64,000 nucleotides of DNA from Actinophytocola sp035634895 (lineage in GTDB: Bacteria; Actinomycetota; Actinomycetes; Mycobacteriales; Pseudonocardiaceae). Of this stretch, positions 17,701 through 25,022 are shown piece by piece. The stretch spans positions 1-64,000 of the forward strand of contig NZ_DASQCC010000095.1 in NCBI RefSeq assembly GCF_035634895.1, given 5' to 3'. The notes beneath the pieces are model-generated. The model saw nothing but the letters and a program-made list of their open reading frames with translations. It made no database searches and had not been told where the DNA came from. The first letter of the stretch is position 1. Every line of letters begins with the position of its first letter. A program made the translations under genes and the position numbers.

Positions 17701-17949
17701 GACGCCGAGCCGGGCGGCGCGCGGCTGCTGTACGTCGCGAAGGCCAACCGCCGCAAGAAGGGCGCGACCGAACGGAACCAGGACCCGGTCGGCGAGGACG
17801 GCGTCAAGCACTGGACCGGCGTGGTCGCCGACGCCGCCGAGGCGAGCACCGGCCCGGAGTACACGGCACGGCAGAACGCCGACTGCCCGCGCTGCCCGGT
17901 GCGGACGAGCTGCCCGATGCACGCGAGCGGCCGGCAGGTCACCGAGTGA
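14734..17949 (+). CDS. adnA: AdnA-type subunit of the AdnAB helicase-nuclease
   Basis: A 1071-residue subunit of the mycobacterial-type double-strand-break resection machine. The N-terminal UvrD-like motor has Walker A GGPGTGKT (41-48), ITANRRAATETR (motif Ia), VDDAQHLD as the Walker B equivalent (about 267-274, DDAQ rather than DEYQ), DPDQAVFTFRGA and HNHRM. The C-terminal nuclease domain has GRVDRLEKDG, VVVDVKTG (about 951-958, Asp and Asp-x-Lys metal/catalytic residues) and HPQLAVYQLAA. One Cys in LAKCPLRW (about 828) plus CPRCPVRTSC near the C-terminus gives the C...C-x2-C-x5-C pattern of AddB-type iron-sulfur nuclease domains. Its stop overlaps the adnB GTG by four bases. Corresponds to Rv3202c. 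Confidence 0.92.
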   Translation: MVVANAPRLVRRPVAPRAPFRWEPAAQRLLAGAGGFVRVLGGPGTGKTSLLTEIAADRILNQGVDPERLLVITANRRAATETRAAIARRITEHDQTGDLPRTVREPLVRTVHSYAFSVLRLHAHLRDVPGPRLLSGPEQDAVVRELLAGDVEDDAHHLWPDRLWPALTVPGFAEELRDLMLRAAERGLGPEDLIKVGKDAKRPEWVAVGRFARQYEQVMLLANAADSAVAQESAPALDAAELVAGAVLAFETDRDLLTAERDRVQYLLVDDAQHLDPLQYRLLARLGLKAKEFVLAGDPDQAVFTFRGAEPRLLADSDPDGGTVVLTHNHRMAPAVREAAARLAARLPGTAPQRPAPKETVENSRQNGHVDVHLHTTEAAEAAWIADQFRRAHLIDGVPWSEMAVLCRSVGRSAPVLHRALAAAGVPVAADADELPLARQPAVRPFLDLLRIATYPHLLTAERAETLLTSQFGGADPLAIRRLRRGLRKLELAAGQDRPSDELLVEVLNDVDLLTALDDAEAASVRRIAGLLATARQAIDERVGIEQVLWLVWQESGLEDRWVRQSQRGGTTGAQADRDLDAIVGLFHAAARYADRLPGAGVTGFADFLAAQRIVGDSLAPTAQRADTVSVITAHAAVGREWTVVAVLGVQEGTWPDLRLRGSLLGVERLVDLLAGVADSAHLSQIAPLLAEERRLLLVAASRARGRLLVSAIRGEDEQPSRFLGELSGVDVEELTDAGRPTSLGGTRRALVLADLVGDLRRAVVDGDATEERRRDAARQLARLAEAGVPGAHPDSWYGVADLSTRNPLRDKKDKVTVSPSNVETLAKCPLRWAIERHGGTDPAELASITGVLVHALAQAAASGADEVHLRAELDRAWDAVDAGAPWFSRRERARVHAMLDTFLAWLTATRGELTQVAVEHDFAVDVPEAHVRIRGRVDRLEKDGENRPVVVDVKTGRQAVSESDAQEHPQLAVYQLAAAYGAFVELGLDAEPGGARLLYVAKANRRKKGATERNQDPVGEDGVKHWTGVVADAAEASTGPEYTARQNADCPRCPVRTSCPMHASGRQVTE

Positions 17950-20900
17950 TCTCGCCGAGAGAGCTCGCCAGGGAGCTCGGTCTGCCGGCACCAACCGACG
18001 AGCAGGCCGAGGTGATCGCCGCACCCACCGACCCGGCGCTGGTCGTCGCGGGCGCGGGCGCCGGCAAGACCGAGACCATGGCCGCACGCGTGGTCTGGTT
18101 GGTGGCCAACGGAATCGTCACCCCGGACCGTGTGCTGGGCCTCACCTTCACCCGCAAGGCCGCCCGCCAGCTCGCCGACCGCGTCCGCTCCCGCCTGCGC
18201 AGGCTGGCCGGTTCCGCGCTGCCGTACCGGCTCGACCCGAGTGGCGCGCTGCTCGCCGACCTGTACGCGGGGGAGCCGACCGTGCTCACCTACCACGCGT
18301 ACGCGGGCCGGCTGGTCGCCGAGCACGGGCTGCGGCTGCCGGTCGAGCCGGGCGCGCGCCTGCTGACCGAGACCGCGTGCTGGCAGCTCGCGCACCGCGT
18401 GGTCTCCACCTGGACCCACGACCTGGAGACCGAGCGGGTACCGGTCACGGTCACCCGCTACCTGCTGGAGCTGGCGGGTGAGCTGGCCGAGCACCTCGTC
18501 GACGAGGACAAGCTGCGTGCGTACAGCGAGGACCTCGCGCTGACCATCGAGGAGGCCCCCCGTGGCCCCCGGCAGCGCGCCGAGCTGTCCCAGGACCTGA
18601 AGGAAGTCGTTGCCGCGCAACGGTTCCGAATCGCGTTGCTGCCGCTGGTGAAGGCCTACGGCGACGCGAAGCGCCGGGAGGGCGCGCTCGACTTCGCCGA
18701 GCAGATGGCGCTCGCCGCGTTGCTCGCGAGGTCGGAACCCGAGGTGGCGGCGCGGGAACGGGAGCGCTACGGCACAGCGCTGCTCGACGAGTACCAGGAC
18801 ACCGGCCACGCGCAGCGGATCCTGCTGCGGTCGCTGTTCGGCGGCACGAAGCCCATGCCGGTCACGGCCGTGGGCGACCCGGTGCAGGCGATCTACGGCT
18901 GGCGAGGCGCGAGTGCTGCGAACCTGCCGCGGTTCGCGACCGACTTTCCCAGGCTGGAGCACAAGAAGCTCGAGCCCGCGATCCGCTACGGCCTGCTGAC
19001 GAGCTTCCGCAACCCGCCGGAGGTGCTGGCGCTCGCCAACGCGATCTCCGGCCCGCTGCGGGGTGCCGGGCTGGACGTCGACGAGCTGCGTGCGCCGCCC
19101 GGCCGGGGCTCGGCCGACGTCCGCGTCGCGTTGCTGCCCGACGCGAACGCCGAGGTCGAATGGCTGGCCGACGAACTCGCCCAGCGCTGGCGGTTCGCCG
19201 CGGACGAGCGGGGCAGGCCGCCGACCGCCGCGGTGCTCGTGCGGCGGCGCGCGGACATGACCGACCTCGCGACGGCCCTGCGTGCCAGGGGACTGCCGGT
19301 CGAGGTGGTCGGCATCGGGGGCCTGCTCGACGAGCCCGAGGTGCGGGACCTGGTGTCCACGTTGCGGGTGCTGATCGACCCGCTGGCCGGCTCGGCGGCG
19401 GCGCGGCTGCTGACCGGCGCGCGGTGGCGGTTCGGCGCCGCGGACCTGGCGGCGCTGTGGAAGCGGGCCGCGCTGCTCAGCCAGGAGTACCAGCCGGAAG
19501 GCAAAGGTCGACTTGTCGACATCGTGCCGGGGGAGGGTGCCGAGCAGGCCGGTTTGGTCGACGCCATCGACGACCCCGGCGACGCCGAGCAGTACTCGCA
19601 CGACGGCTACCGGCGGATCCGGACGCTGGGCCACGAGCTGCGGATGCTGCGCCGCCACCTCGACCACCCGCTGCCGGAGCTGGTCGCCGAGGTGGAACGC
19701 GTGATGCTGCTGGACGTCGAGGCGACCGCCCGGGTCGGCGGCGCGCGGCGGGCGCACCTGAACAAGTTCGCGGACGTCGTCTCGGACTACGCGCAGGCCA
19801 GCCCGTCGGCGACGCTCGCCGCGCTGCTGGACTACCTCGCGGCGGCGGAGAGCGCGGAGGACGGGCTGGAGCCCGGCGAGGTCGTGGTCGCCGAGGACCG
19901 CGTGCAGATCCTGACCGTGCACAGCGCGAAGGGCCTGGAGTGGGAGATCGTCGCGGTCCCGCACCTGGTCAACGACGTCTTCCCCAGCCGGAAGCGGACG
20001 TCGTGCTGGTTGCGTGCGGTGACCGAGCTGCCGGCCGCACTGCGGGGCGACACGGCCGACCTGCCCATGCTGGACCTGTCCGGCACGGAGAACCGCAAGG
20101 ACATCGAGGTCGAGCTGACCAACCACGCGGAGGCGTTCGCGGAGCGGGACCTCGTGGAGGAGCGCCGGCTGTGTTACGTGGCGCTGACCCGGTCGGAGCG
20201 GACGCTGCTGGTGTCCGCGCACTGGTGGGGCCGCACGGGCACGAGACCGAAGGGCCCGTCGCCGTTCTTCACCGAGGTCGCCGACGCCGTCCGCCCGATG
20301 GACGAGCTGGTGGCGTCGGTCGAGCACTGGGCGCCCGAACCCGACGAGTACGACGAGAACCCGCTCGCCACCGCGGAACGCACCGCCCTGTGGCCGGCCG
20401 ACCCGCTGTCCATGGCCCGCGACGACGTGCTGACCGCGGCGGGGATGGTGCGCGAGGAGCTTTCGAAGCTGAGGTCGGGCGAGCAGCTGGCGCTGGCCGA
20501 CGACCCGGAGGGCTGGGTCGCGGACACGGACGTGCTGCTGGCCGAACGCGCGGCGGCGGCGAACCGGCGGGAGGAGGTGACCCTGCCGGCGTCGATCTCG
20601 GTGAGCCAGCTGGTCGAGCTGGCGCGCGACCCGGCGGCCCTGGCACGGCGGCTGCGGCGGCCGCTGCCGTTCCCGCCGAACCCGGTGGCGCGGCGGGGCA
20701 CGGCCTTCCACGCGTGGCTGGAGAAGCGGTTCGGCTCGCGGGCGTTGCTGGACCTGGACGAGCTGCCGGGCTCGGCGGACGCCGACGCGGCGTCGGACGC
20801 GGACCTGGAGGCGCTGCGGGACTCGTTCCTGGTGTCGGACTGGGCGGAACGGTCGCCCGCGGACGTCGAGGTGTCGTTCACGTGCGACGTGGACGGGATG

Positions 20901-21194
20901 ACGCTGCGCGGCCGGCTCGACGCGGTCTTCGCCGACCGGGACGGGGGCTGGACGGTCGTGGACTGGAAGACCGGCGCGGTGCCCTCGGAGGAGGAGCTGC
21001 CCGCGCTGTCTGTGCAGCTGGCCGCGTACCGCCTGGCGTGGGCGAGCCTGACCGGTTCGCCGTTGGACCAGGTGCGGGCCGCGTTCCACTACGTCCGCTC
21101 GAACACGACCCTGCGCCCGGTCGACCTCATGGACGCCCCCGGCCTACGCGCGATCCTGCGCGGCCTTCCTCAGACCGGCACCGCGAGCACCTGA
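17946..21194 (+). CDS. adnB: AdnB-type subunit of the AdnAB helicase-nuclease
   Basis: A 1082-residue partner of AdnA. The UvrD/PcrA-like motor is intact: TDEQAEVIAA (Q motif), VAGAGAGKTET (34-44), LTFTRKAARQL, TYHAYAGRL, LDEYQDT (about 280-286), GDPVQAIYGWRGAS and the C-terminal motif V/VI region with LTVHSAKGLEWEIV and RRLCYVALTRSE. The C-terminal RecB-like nuclease has AFHAWLEKRFG, GRLDAVFADRD (about 990), VVDWKTG and LSVQLAAYRLAW. Unlike AdnA, the ATPase motifs match active family members exactly, consistent with AdnB being the lead motor. Start GTG 17946, coupled to adnA. Its 3' end overlaps the convergent SMP-30 gene by 25 bases. Confidence 0.93.
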   Translation: MISPRELARELGLPAPTDEQAEVIAAPTDPALVVAGAGAGKTETMAARVVWLVANGIVTPDRVLGLTFTRKAARQLADRVRSRLRRLAGSALPYRLDPSGALLADLYAGEPTVLTYHAYAGRLVAEHGLRLPVEPGARLLTETACWQLAHRVVSTWTHDLETERVPVTVTRYLLELAGELAEHLVDEDKLRAYSEDLALTIEEAPRGPRQRAELSQDLKEVVAAQRFRIALLPLVKAYGDAKRREGALDFAEQMALAALLARSEPEVAARERERYGTALLDEYQDTGHAQRILLRSLFGGTKPMPVTAVGDPVQAIYGWRGASAANLPRFATDFPRLEHKKLEPAIRYGLLTSFRNPPEVLALANAISGPLRGAGLDVDELRAPPGRGSADVRVALLPDANAEVEWLADELAQRWRFAADERGRPPTAAVLVRRRADMTDLATALRARGLPVEVVGIGGLLDEPEVRDLVSTLRVLIDPLAGSAAARLLTGARWRFGAADLAALWKRAALLSQEYQPEGKGRLVDIVPGEGAEQAGLVDAIDDPGDAEQYSHDGYRRIRTLGHELRMLRRHLDHPLPELVAEVERVMLLDVEATARVGGARRAHLNKFADVVSDYAQASPSATLAALLDYLAAAESAEDGLEPGEVVVAEDRVQILTVHSAKGLEWEIVAVPHLVNDVFPSRKRTSCWLRAVTELPAALRGDTADLPMLDLSGTENRKDIEVELTNHAEAFAERDLVEERRLCYVALTRSERTLLVSAHWWGRTGTRPKGPSPFFTEVADAVRPMDELVASVEHWAPEPDEYDENPLATAERTALWPADPLSMARDDVLTAAGMVREELSKLRSGEQLALADDPEGWVADTDVLLAERAAAANRREEVTLPASISVSQLVELARDPAALARRLRRPLPFPPNPVARRGTAFHAWLEKRFGSRALLDLDELPGSADADAASDADLEALRDSFLVSDWAERSPADVEVSFTCDVDGMTLRGRLDAVFADRDGGWTVVDWKTGAVPSEEELPALSVQLAAYRLAWASLTGSPLDQVRAAFHYVRSNTTLRPVDLMDAPGLRAILRGLPQTGTAST

Positions 21195-21925
21195 CCGCTG
21201 CCCGGCTTCACCATGTCGTCCTCGGCCATGCCCTGCCAGACGGCCGCGGCGACGTACAGCGTCGACCCGTCGACCACACAGTCGAAGCCGCCGCGGTCCA
21301 GTGCCACCCTCCCCAGCACCTCGCCGCCCTCGGCCACCCGCACGCAGCACTTGTTCGGCACGTCCGCGTACCAGACCGCCCCCTCGCCGTCGACGCAGAT
21401 GCCGTCGGGCGTGCCCTCGCCCAGCGCCGCCCACACCCGTCGGCCGGAGAGGGTGCCGTCCGCGCCGATGTCGAACGCGGTCAGCCGGTGTCCGTGCGAC
21501 TCCGCGACGATCAGCGTCTCCCCGGCCACCGCCATGCCGTTCGGGAACGCGAGCCCGCCGGCGACCTCGCCATGCCCGACCAGGTGGACCGTGCCGGACG
21601 GGCCGGTGAAGTCGGGCCGGTTCACGAAGACGTTGCCACGCCCGTCGACCACGATGTCGTTCCAGCCGCGCATGCCGAGCGAGGCGTGGGTGACCAGCGT
21701 GCCGTCCTCCTCGCGGCGCAGCAGGACCCCGGCACCCGAGTTCACCAGAACGAGACGCTCGTCCGGCAGCCAGTCGAAGCACAGCGGCAGCGAGCGGACC
21801 GTCGCGAACACCCCGCCGGGCACGGCGAGCACCTCGCCGGCCGACCAGTCGGACACGTACAACCGGCCCTCGTGCCAGCGGATCGACTCCACCAGCCCCC
21901 GGCCGTCCAGCAGTACCTCTGTCAC
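21170..21925 (-). CDS. SMP-30/gluconolactonase-family beta-propeller protein
   Basis: A 251-residue protein of the SMP-30/regucalcin-like lactonase family: SIRWHEGRLYVSDW, NSGAGVLLRREE, the metal-binding RGWNDIVVDGRGNVFVN (Asn/Asp), FPNGMAVAGETLIVAESHGHRL and TPDGICVDGEGAVWYADV. These Asn and Asp positions coordinate the divalent metal of the propeller active site, so a lactone hydrolase is likely, substrate unknown. Start GTG 21925, with GGAGG six bases upstream; the much longer open frame upstream to 23026 is antisense to the potassium-channel gene. Its last 25 bases overlap the end of adnB on the other strand. Confidence 0.85.
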   Translation of the reverse strand: MTEVLLDGRGLVESIRWHEGRLYVSDWSAGEVLAVPGGVFATVRSLPLCFDWLPDERLVLVNSGAGVLLRREEDGTLVTHASLGMRGWNDIVVDGRGNVFVNRPDFTGPSGTVHLVGHGEVAGGLAFPNGMAVAGETLIVAESHGHRLTAFDIGADGTLSGRRVWAALGEGTPDGICVDGEGAVWYADVPNKCCVRVAEGGEVLGRVALDRGGFDCVVDGSTLYVAAAVWQGMAEDDMVKPGSGQVLAVPV

Positions 21926-22000
21926 GTCGAACCTCCTTCGCCGCCCACACGAACGGGCACCGGTCGGATCGACAGGCCGGCGTCGGCTAATCTCGCCGCC

Positions 22001-23101
22001 GTGACCAGCCCCGACGACAACCGCCCCCGGCGCCTGCCCGGCATGTCGCGGTTGGCCGACCGGCTCACCGACCGGCCCTACCACGCACTCGCCGGCGTGA
22101 TCCGCATGCCGGAGCAGGTCGTCAGCCCGGTCGCCTCGATCATCCGCCGGGTGATCTGGGCGATCGTCGCGCTGCTCGCGGCCGTCATGATCGTCTATCT
22201 GGACCGGGACGGCTACCGCGACGCCAACGGCGACGGTCTGTCGTTCATGGACTGCGTCTACTACGCGACGGTCTCCCTGTCGACCACCGGCTACGGCGAC
22301 ATCACGCCGGTCAGCGAGTCCGCCCGCCTGGTCAACATCCTGGTCATCACCCCGCTGCGGGTGCTCTTCCTCATCGTCCTGGTCGGCACCACCCTCGCCG
22401 TGCTCACGGAGCGGTCGCGCCAGGCGTTCAAGCTGCAACGATGGAGGTCGAAGGTGCGCGATCACGTGGTGGTCGTCGGGTTCGGCACCAAGGGCCGCTC
22501 GGCCGTCCGGTCCGTGCTGTCCGACGGTGTGCAGCCCGAGCAGATCGTCGTGGTGGACACCGACCAGACGATGCTCGAGGCCGCGTCCGCGCAGGGCCTG
22601 GTCACCGTGCACGGCTCCGGCACCCGCTCCGACGTGCTGCGTGTCGCCGGCGTGCCGCGTGCGCGTGCGGTGGTGGTCGCCGCGAGCCGGGACGACTCGG
22701 CGGTGCTGATCACGCTCACCGCGCGCGAGCTGGCGCCCAAGTCGCAGATCGTCGCGGCCGTGCGGGAGGCGGAGAACGTGCACCTGCTGCGGCAGTCCGG
22801 CGCGAACCAGGTCGTCGTGTCCAGCGAGACGGCCGGCCGGCTGCTCGGCATGGCCACGCACACCCCGACGGTCGTCGACATGGTCGAGGACCTGATCACG
22901 CCGGAGTCCGGCCTCGCGATCGCCGAGCGGGACGTCGAGCAGAGCGAGATCGGCGGGTCGCCGCGGCACCTGTCGGACATCGTGCTCGGCGTGGTGCGCG
23001 GCGGAAAGCTGTACCGCGTCGACCACCCGGAGTCCGACGCGATCGAGGCAGGCGACCGGCTCCTGTACGTCAAGAAGGTAACCCCGGCAGACGAGAGTTG
23101 A
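22001..23101 (+). CDS. potassium channel with RCK (TrkA-N) domain
   Basis: A 366-residue two-helix potassium channel. Helix 1 is at about 51-66; the pore loop FMDCVYYATVSLSTTGYGDITP carries the selectivity filter TTGYGD (95-100); helix 2 is at about 108-130 (LVNILVITPLRVLFLIVLVG). A cytosolic RCK/TrkA-N Rossmann domain follows (HVVVVGFGTKGRSAV, VVVDTDQTMLEAA, TVHGSGTRSDVL) and then a TrkA-C-like domain. The topology is that of MthK/Rv3200c-type channels, gated by nucleotide or ion binding to RCK. GTG start at 22001 within the gap divergent from SMP-30; there is no strong ribosome site. A DGDGLSF turn between the helices is extracellular. Confidence 0.9.
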   Translation: MTSPDDNRPRRLPGMSRLADRLTDRPYHALAGVIRMPEQVVSPVASIIRRVIWAIVALLAAVMIVYLDRDGYRDANGDGLSFMDCVYYATVSLSTTGYGDITPVSESARLVNILVITPLRVLFLIVLVGTTLAVLTERSRQAFKLQRWRSKVRDHVVVVGFGTKGRSAVRSVLSDGVQPEQIVVVDTDQTMLEAASAQGLVTVHGSGTRSDVLRVAGVPRARAVVVAASRDDSAVLITLTARELAPKSQIVAAVREAENVHLLRQSGANQVVVSSETAGRLLGMATHTPTVVDMVEDLITPESGLAIAERDVEQSEIGGSPRHLSDIVLGVVRGGKLYRVDHPESDAIEAGDRLLYVKKVTPADES

Positions 23102-23129
23102 TTTTTCCGGCCTGTGGGACCATCGCCGT

Positions 23130-23573
23130 GTGCGGATCTGGGGTGTGGCCGTCCCGCCCGGCTATGTCCGGTGGGCGGCCACGGGTGCCGGGGTCGTCGT
23201 CCTCGGTGTGCTGGTCGCCGTGGCGGTCAGCGTGTCCGGCCTGTTCGGGTCGGCCCCGGAGGACCAGGGCACCAGAGCCCGCGCGACCGTCGTCACGGCC
23301 GCCCCGTGCAACAGCTTGGGCGCGACGGAGACGGTCAGGTTCACCCACGCCGGCAAGGCCCACCAGGCCCGCTACGACGGCTGCGGCCACACGAGGAACG
23401 AACCCGTCGAGGTGACCGTCCCAACCGGCCCACTCCCGTCGGACCTGGTCGTCCACGCCGCCGACGCGGCGACCGGCGACCGCGAGAACGGCGAGGGCCT
23501 CGGCCTGCTGCTGATCGTCGTCAGCGGCATGGCCGGCGCGACCTACGCCTTCCTGGTCCGCAGAGGCCCCTGA
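23130..23573 (+). CDS. small membrane protein of unknown function
   Basis: A 147-residue protein with an N-terminal transmembrane helix (about 13-36), an extracellular domain of about 80 residues containing two Cys (APCNSLG and YDGCGHTRN, a likely disulfide) and a second helix at 125-141 near the C-terminus (LGLLLIVVSGMAGATYAFLV). A DUF-type two-helix envelope protein is likely, but I do not recognise the family. Starts at GTG 23130; the 28 bases to the channel gene suggest cotranscription. A palindromic repeat cluster begins five bases after the stop. Confidence 0.6.
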   Translation: MRIWGVAVPPGYVRWAATGAGVVVLGVLVAVAVSVSGLFGSAPEDQGTRARATVVTAAPCNSLGATETVRFTHAGKAHQARYDGCGHTRNEPVEVTVPTGPLPSDLVVHAADAATGDRENGEGLGLLLIVVSGMAGATYAFLVRRGP

Positions 23574-23577
23574 CCCT

Positions 23578-23752
23578 CGCGAGTCCCGCATTCAAACACC
23601 GCGAGTCCCGCGTTCAAACACACCGAGTCCCGCGTTCGGACATACCGACCTGTGGGTTCGTGCAGATCATGGCCGGGGGCGTGTGCACGAAACCGCAACT
23701 CGGTGTGCGTGAACGCGGGACTCGGTATGGGTGAACGCGGGACTCGCGATGG
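23578..23752. repeat. large palindromic repeat cluster, 22-base units (copy 2)
   Basis: Units start at 23578, 23600 and 23622 (core GCGAGTCCCGCGTTC with one base change in the first), with a degenerate unit at 23644. The inverse arm has CACGAAACCGCAACTCGG (about 23686-23703), GAACGCGGGACTCGG (23711) and GAACGCGGGACTCGC (23733). The CACGAAACCGCAACTC segment is the complement of the fourth unit of copy 1, so the two copies are in opposite orientation. It lies exactly between convergent genes, directly next to the stop codon at 23753-23755. Confidence 0.85.
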
Positions 23753-24982
23753 TTAGGCGACGTCCGCTGGTGGGGACAGCCAGGTGTTGCACTGGTAGGT
23801 GCGGTTGAGCTGGGCGCCCTGTTCCCACCAGCCGATGGCGTGGTCGTCGGTGCCGTGGTCGCGGGGGGCGCCCGGGTTGTGGTCGCCGCGGTCCTGGCTG
23901 GTGCGGGCCTCGGTCAGGATGTTGTCGTCGACGGAGCCGCGGCCGTAGACCGCCGCGAGGAACATCCCCGAGAAGCACTGCGCCTGCAGCTCCGACCGCC
24001 GTGACAGCTCGAGCCCGCCGTCGGTGTCCGCGCCCGCGTCGTACCGCTGTTCCCAGTACGCGTCCATCACGCCCGCGAGCGTCTGCACGTGGTGGCCGTA
24101 CTCGTGCGCGAACAGCGCCAGGTACACGCCGGGCCGCGCCCCGTACAGCTCGGTCTGCAGTCCCGCGAACGGCATGTAGATCGTGTTGTCGTAGCTGCAG
24201 TAGAACGCGGCGACCACACCCGTGGATACCGCGCCGCACGGGCTCTCCCACGACGTGCCCTCGGGGAACGCCAGCTTCGGGCTGAAGAACGGCAGCCCCT
24301 GGCTCTCCAGCACCGGCTGCCACGCCGAGTCCAGGCACGGCAGCGCGCTCTGGAAGAACGCCTGCGCGCCGGCCGGGTTCGTCTCCCACCTGGCCAGGCC
24401 GCACGTCACCGCGGGGGTGCCGACGTCGCCGGAGAACAGCGGGTTGTCGCCCGTCGCGTGCACCGGCCGCGGACCGGCCGGCGTGGTCTCCGTCGGGGTG
24501 TCGTCCGTGGTCTCGGCTGTCTCGGTCGTGGTGGTCGTGGTGGAGGTCGCCGTCGGGAACGGGTCGGACGAGGACGTCGGGTCCGTGTCGTAGCCGGTGT
24601 CCGCGACGCTGCTGCCACCGCGGTTCATGGCCAGGAAGCCCACCGTCGCGACGGTGCCGAGCAGCACCACGACGATGATCGTCGCGACCAGCGCGCCGGT
24701 GTTGGACGTCCTGCGTGGCTGGAGCAGGTGCGGGTGCCCGGGGTACTGCGCCCACGGCGGCAGCGTCGACCGCGGCGGGTACCCACCGGGGAAGTGACCG
24801 GGTGGCGGCATCATCGGCGGCGGTCCCGGCTGCGGTCCCGGCGGCCGGCCAGACGGGACGCCGTACGGCTGCGCCGGCGGGCGGCCGCCATATCCCGGCA
24901 TCGGCCCCGGGGGCAGTGGTCTCGACCGCGGCGGCGGCAGTGGCCCCATGGGTCGCCACGGCCCCTGTGGCGGCTGCGTCAT
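23753..24982 (-). CDS. membrane-anchored neutral zinc metallopeptidase (YpfJ-like)
   Basis: A 409-residue protein in four parts: a cytosolic Pro/Gly-rich N-terminus (about 1-88, many PPG and PP repeats), a transmembrane helix (about 98-117), a Thr-rich linker, and an extracellular peptidase domain. The active site is HEYGHH (293-298) within LFAHEYGHHVQTL, the HExxH zinc motif of the putative neutral zinc metallopeptidase family, followed by LSRRSELQAQCFSGMFLA, where the Glu is the likely third ligand. Four Cys suggest disulfides outside the cell. Divergent from a DUF2207 membrane protein with only 40 bases between the start codons. Substrate unknown. Confidence 0.85.
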   Translation of the reverse strand: MTQPPQGPWRPMGPLPPPRSRPLPPGPMPGYGGRPPAQPYGVPSGRPPGPQPGPPPMMPPPGHFPGGYPPRSTLPPWAQYPGHPHLLQPRRTSNTGALVATIIVVVLLGTVATVGFLAMNRGGSSVADTGYDTDPTSSSDPFPTATSTTTTTTETAETTDDTPTETTPAGPRPVHATGDNPLFSGDVGTPAVTCGLARWETNPAGAQAFFQSALPCLDSAWQPVLESQGLPFFSPKLAFPEGTSWESPCGAVSTGVVAAFYCSYDNTIYMPFAGLQTELYGARPGVYLALFAHEYGHHVQTLAGVMDAYWEQRYDAGADTDGGLELSRRSELQAQCFSGMFLAAVYGRGSVDDNILTEARTSQDRGDHNPGAPRDHGTDDHAIGWWEQGAQLNRTYQCNTWLSPPADVA

Positions 24983-25022
24983 CCCCGTCCCCCTGTTTGT
25001 TCCTCAGACAGCGGGTGAGCAT

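Noticed and set aside
16509..21089. 1526-codon reverse-strand open frame
   Set aside because: Antisense of adnA/adnB; low-complexity Arg/Pro/Gln translation with no domain, typical GC-rich shadow.
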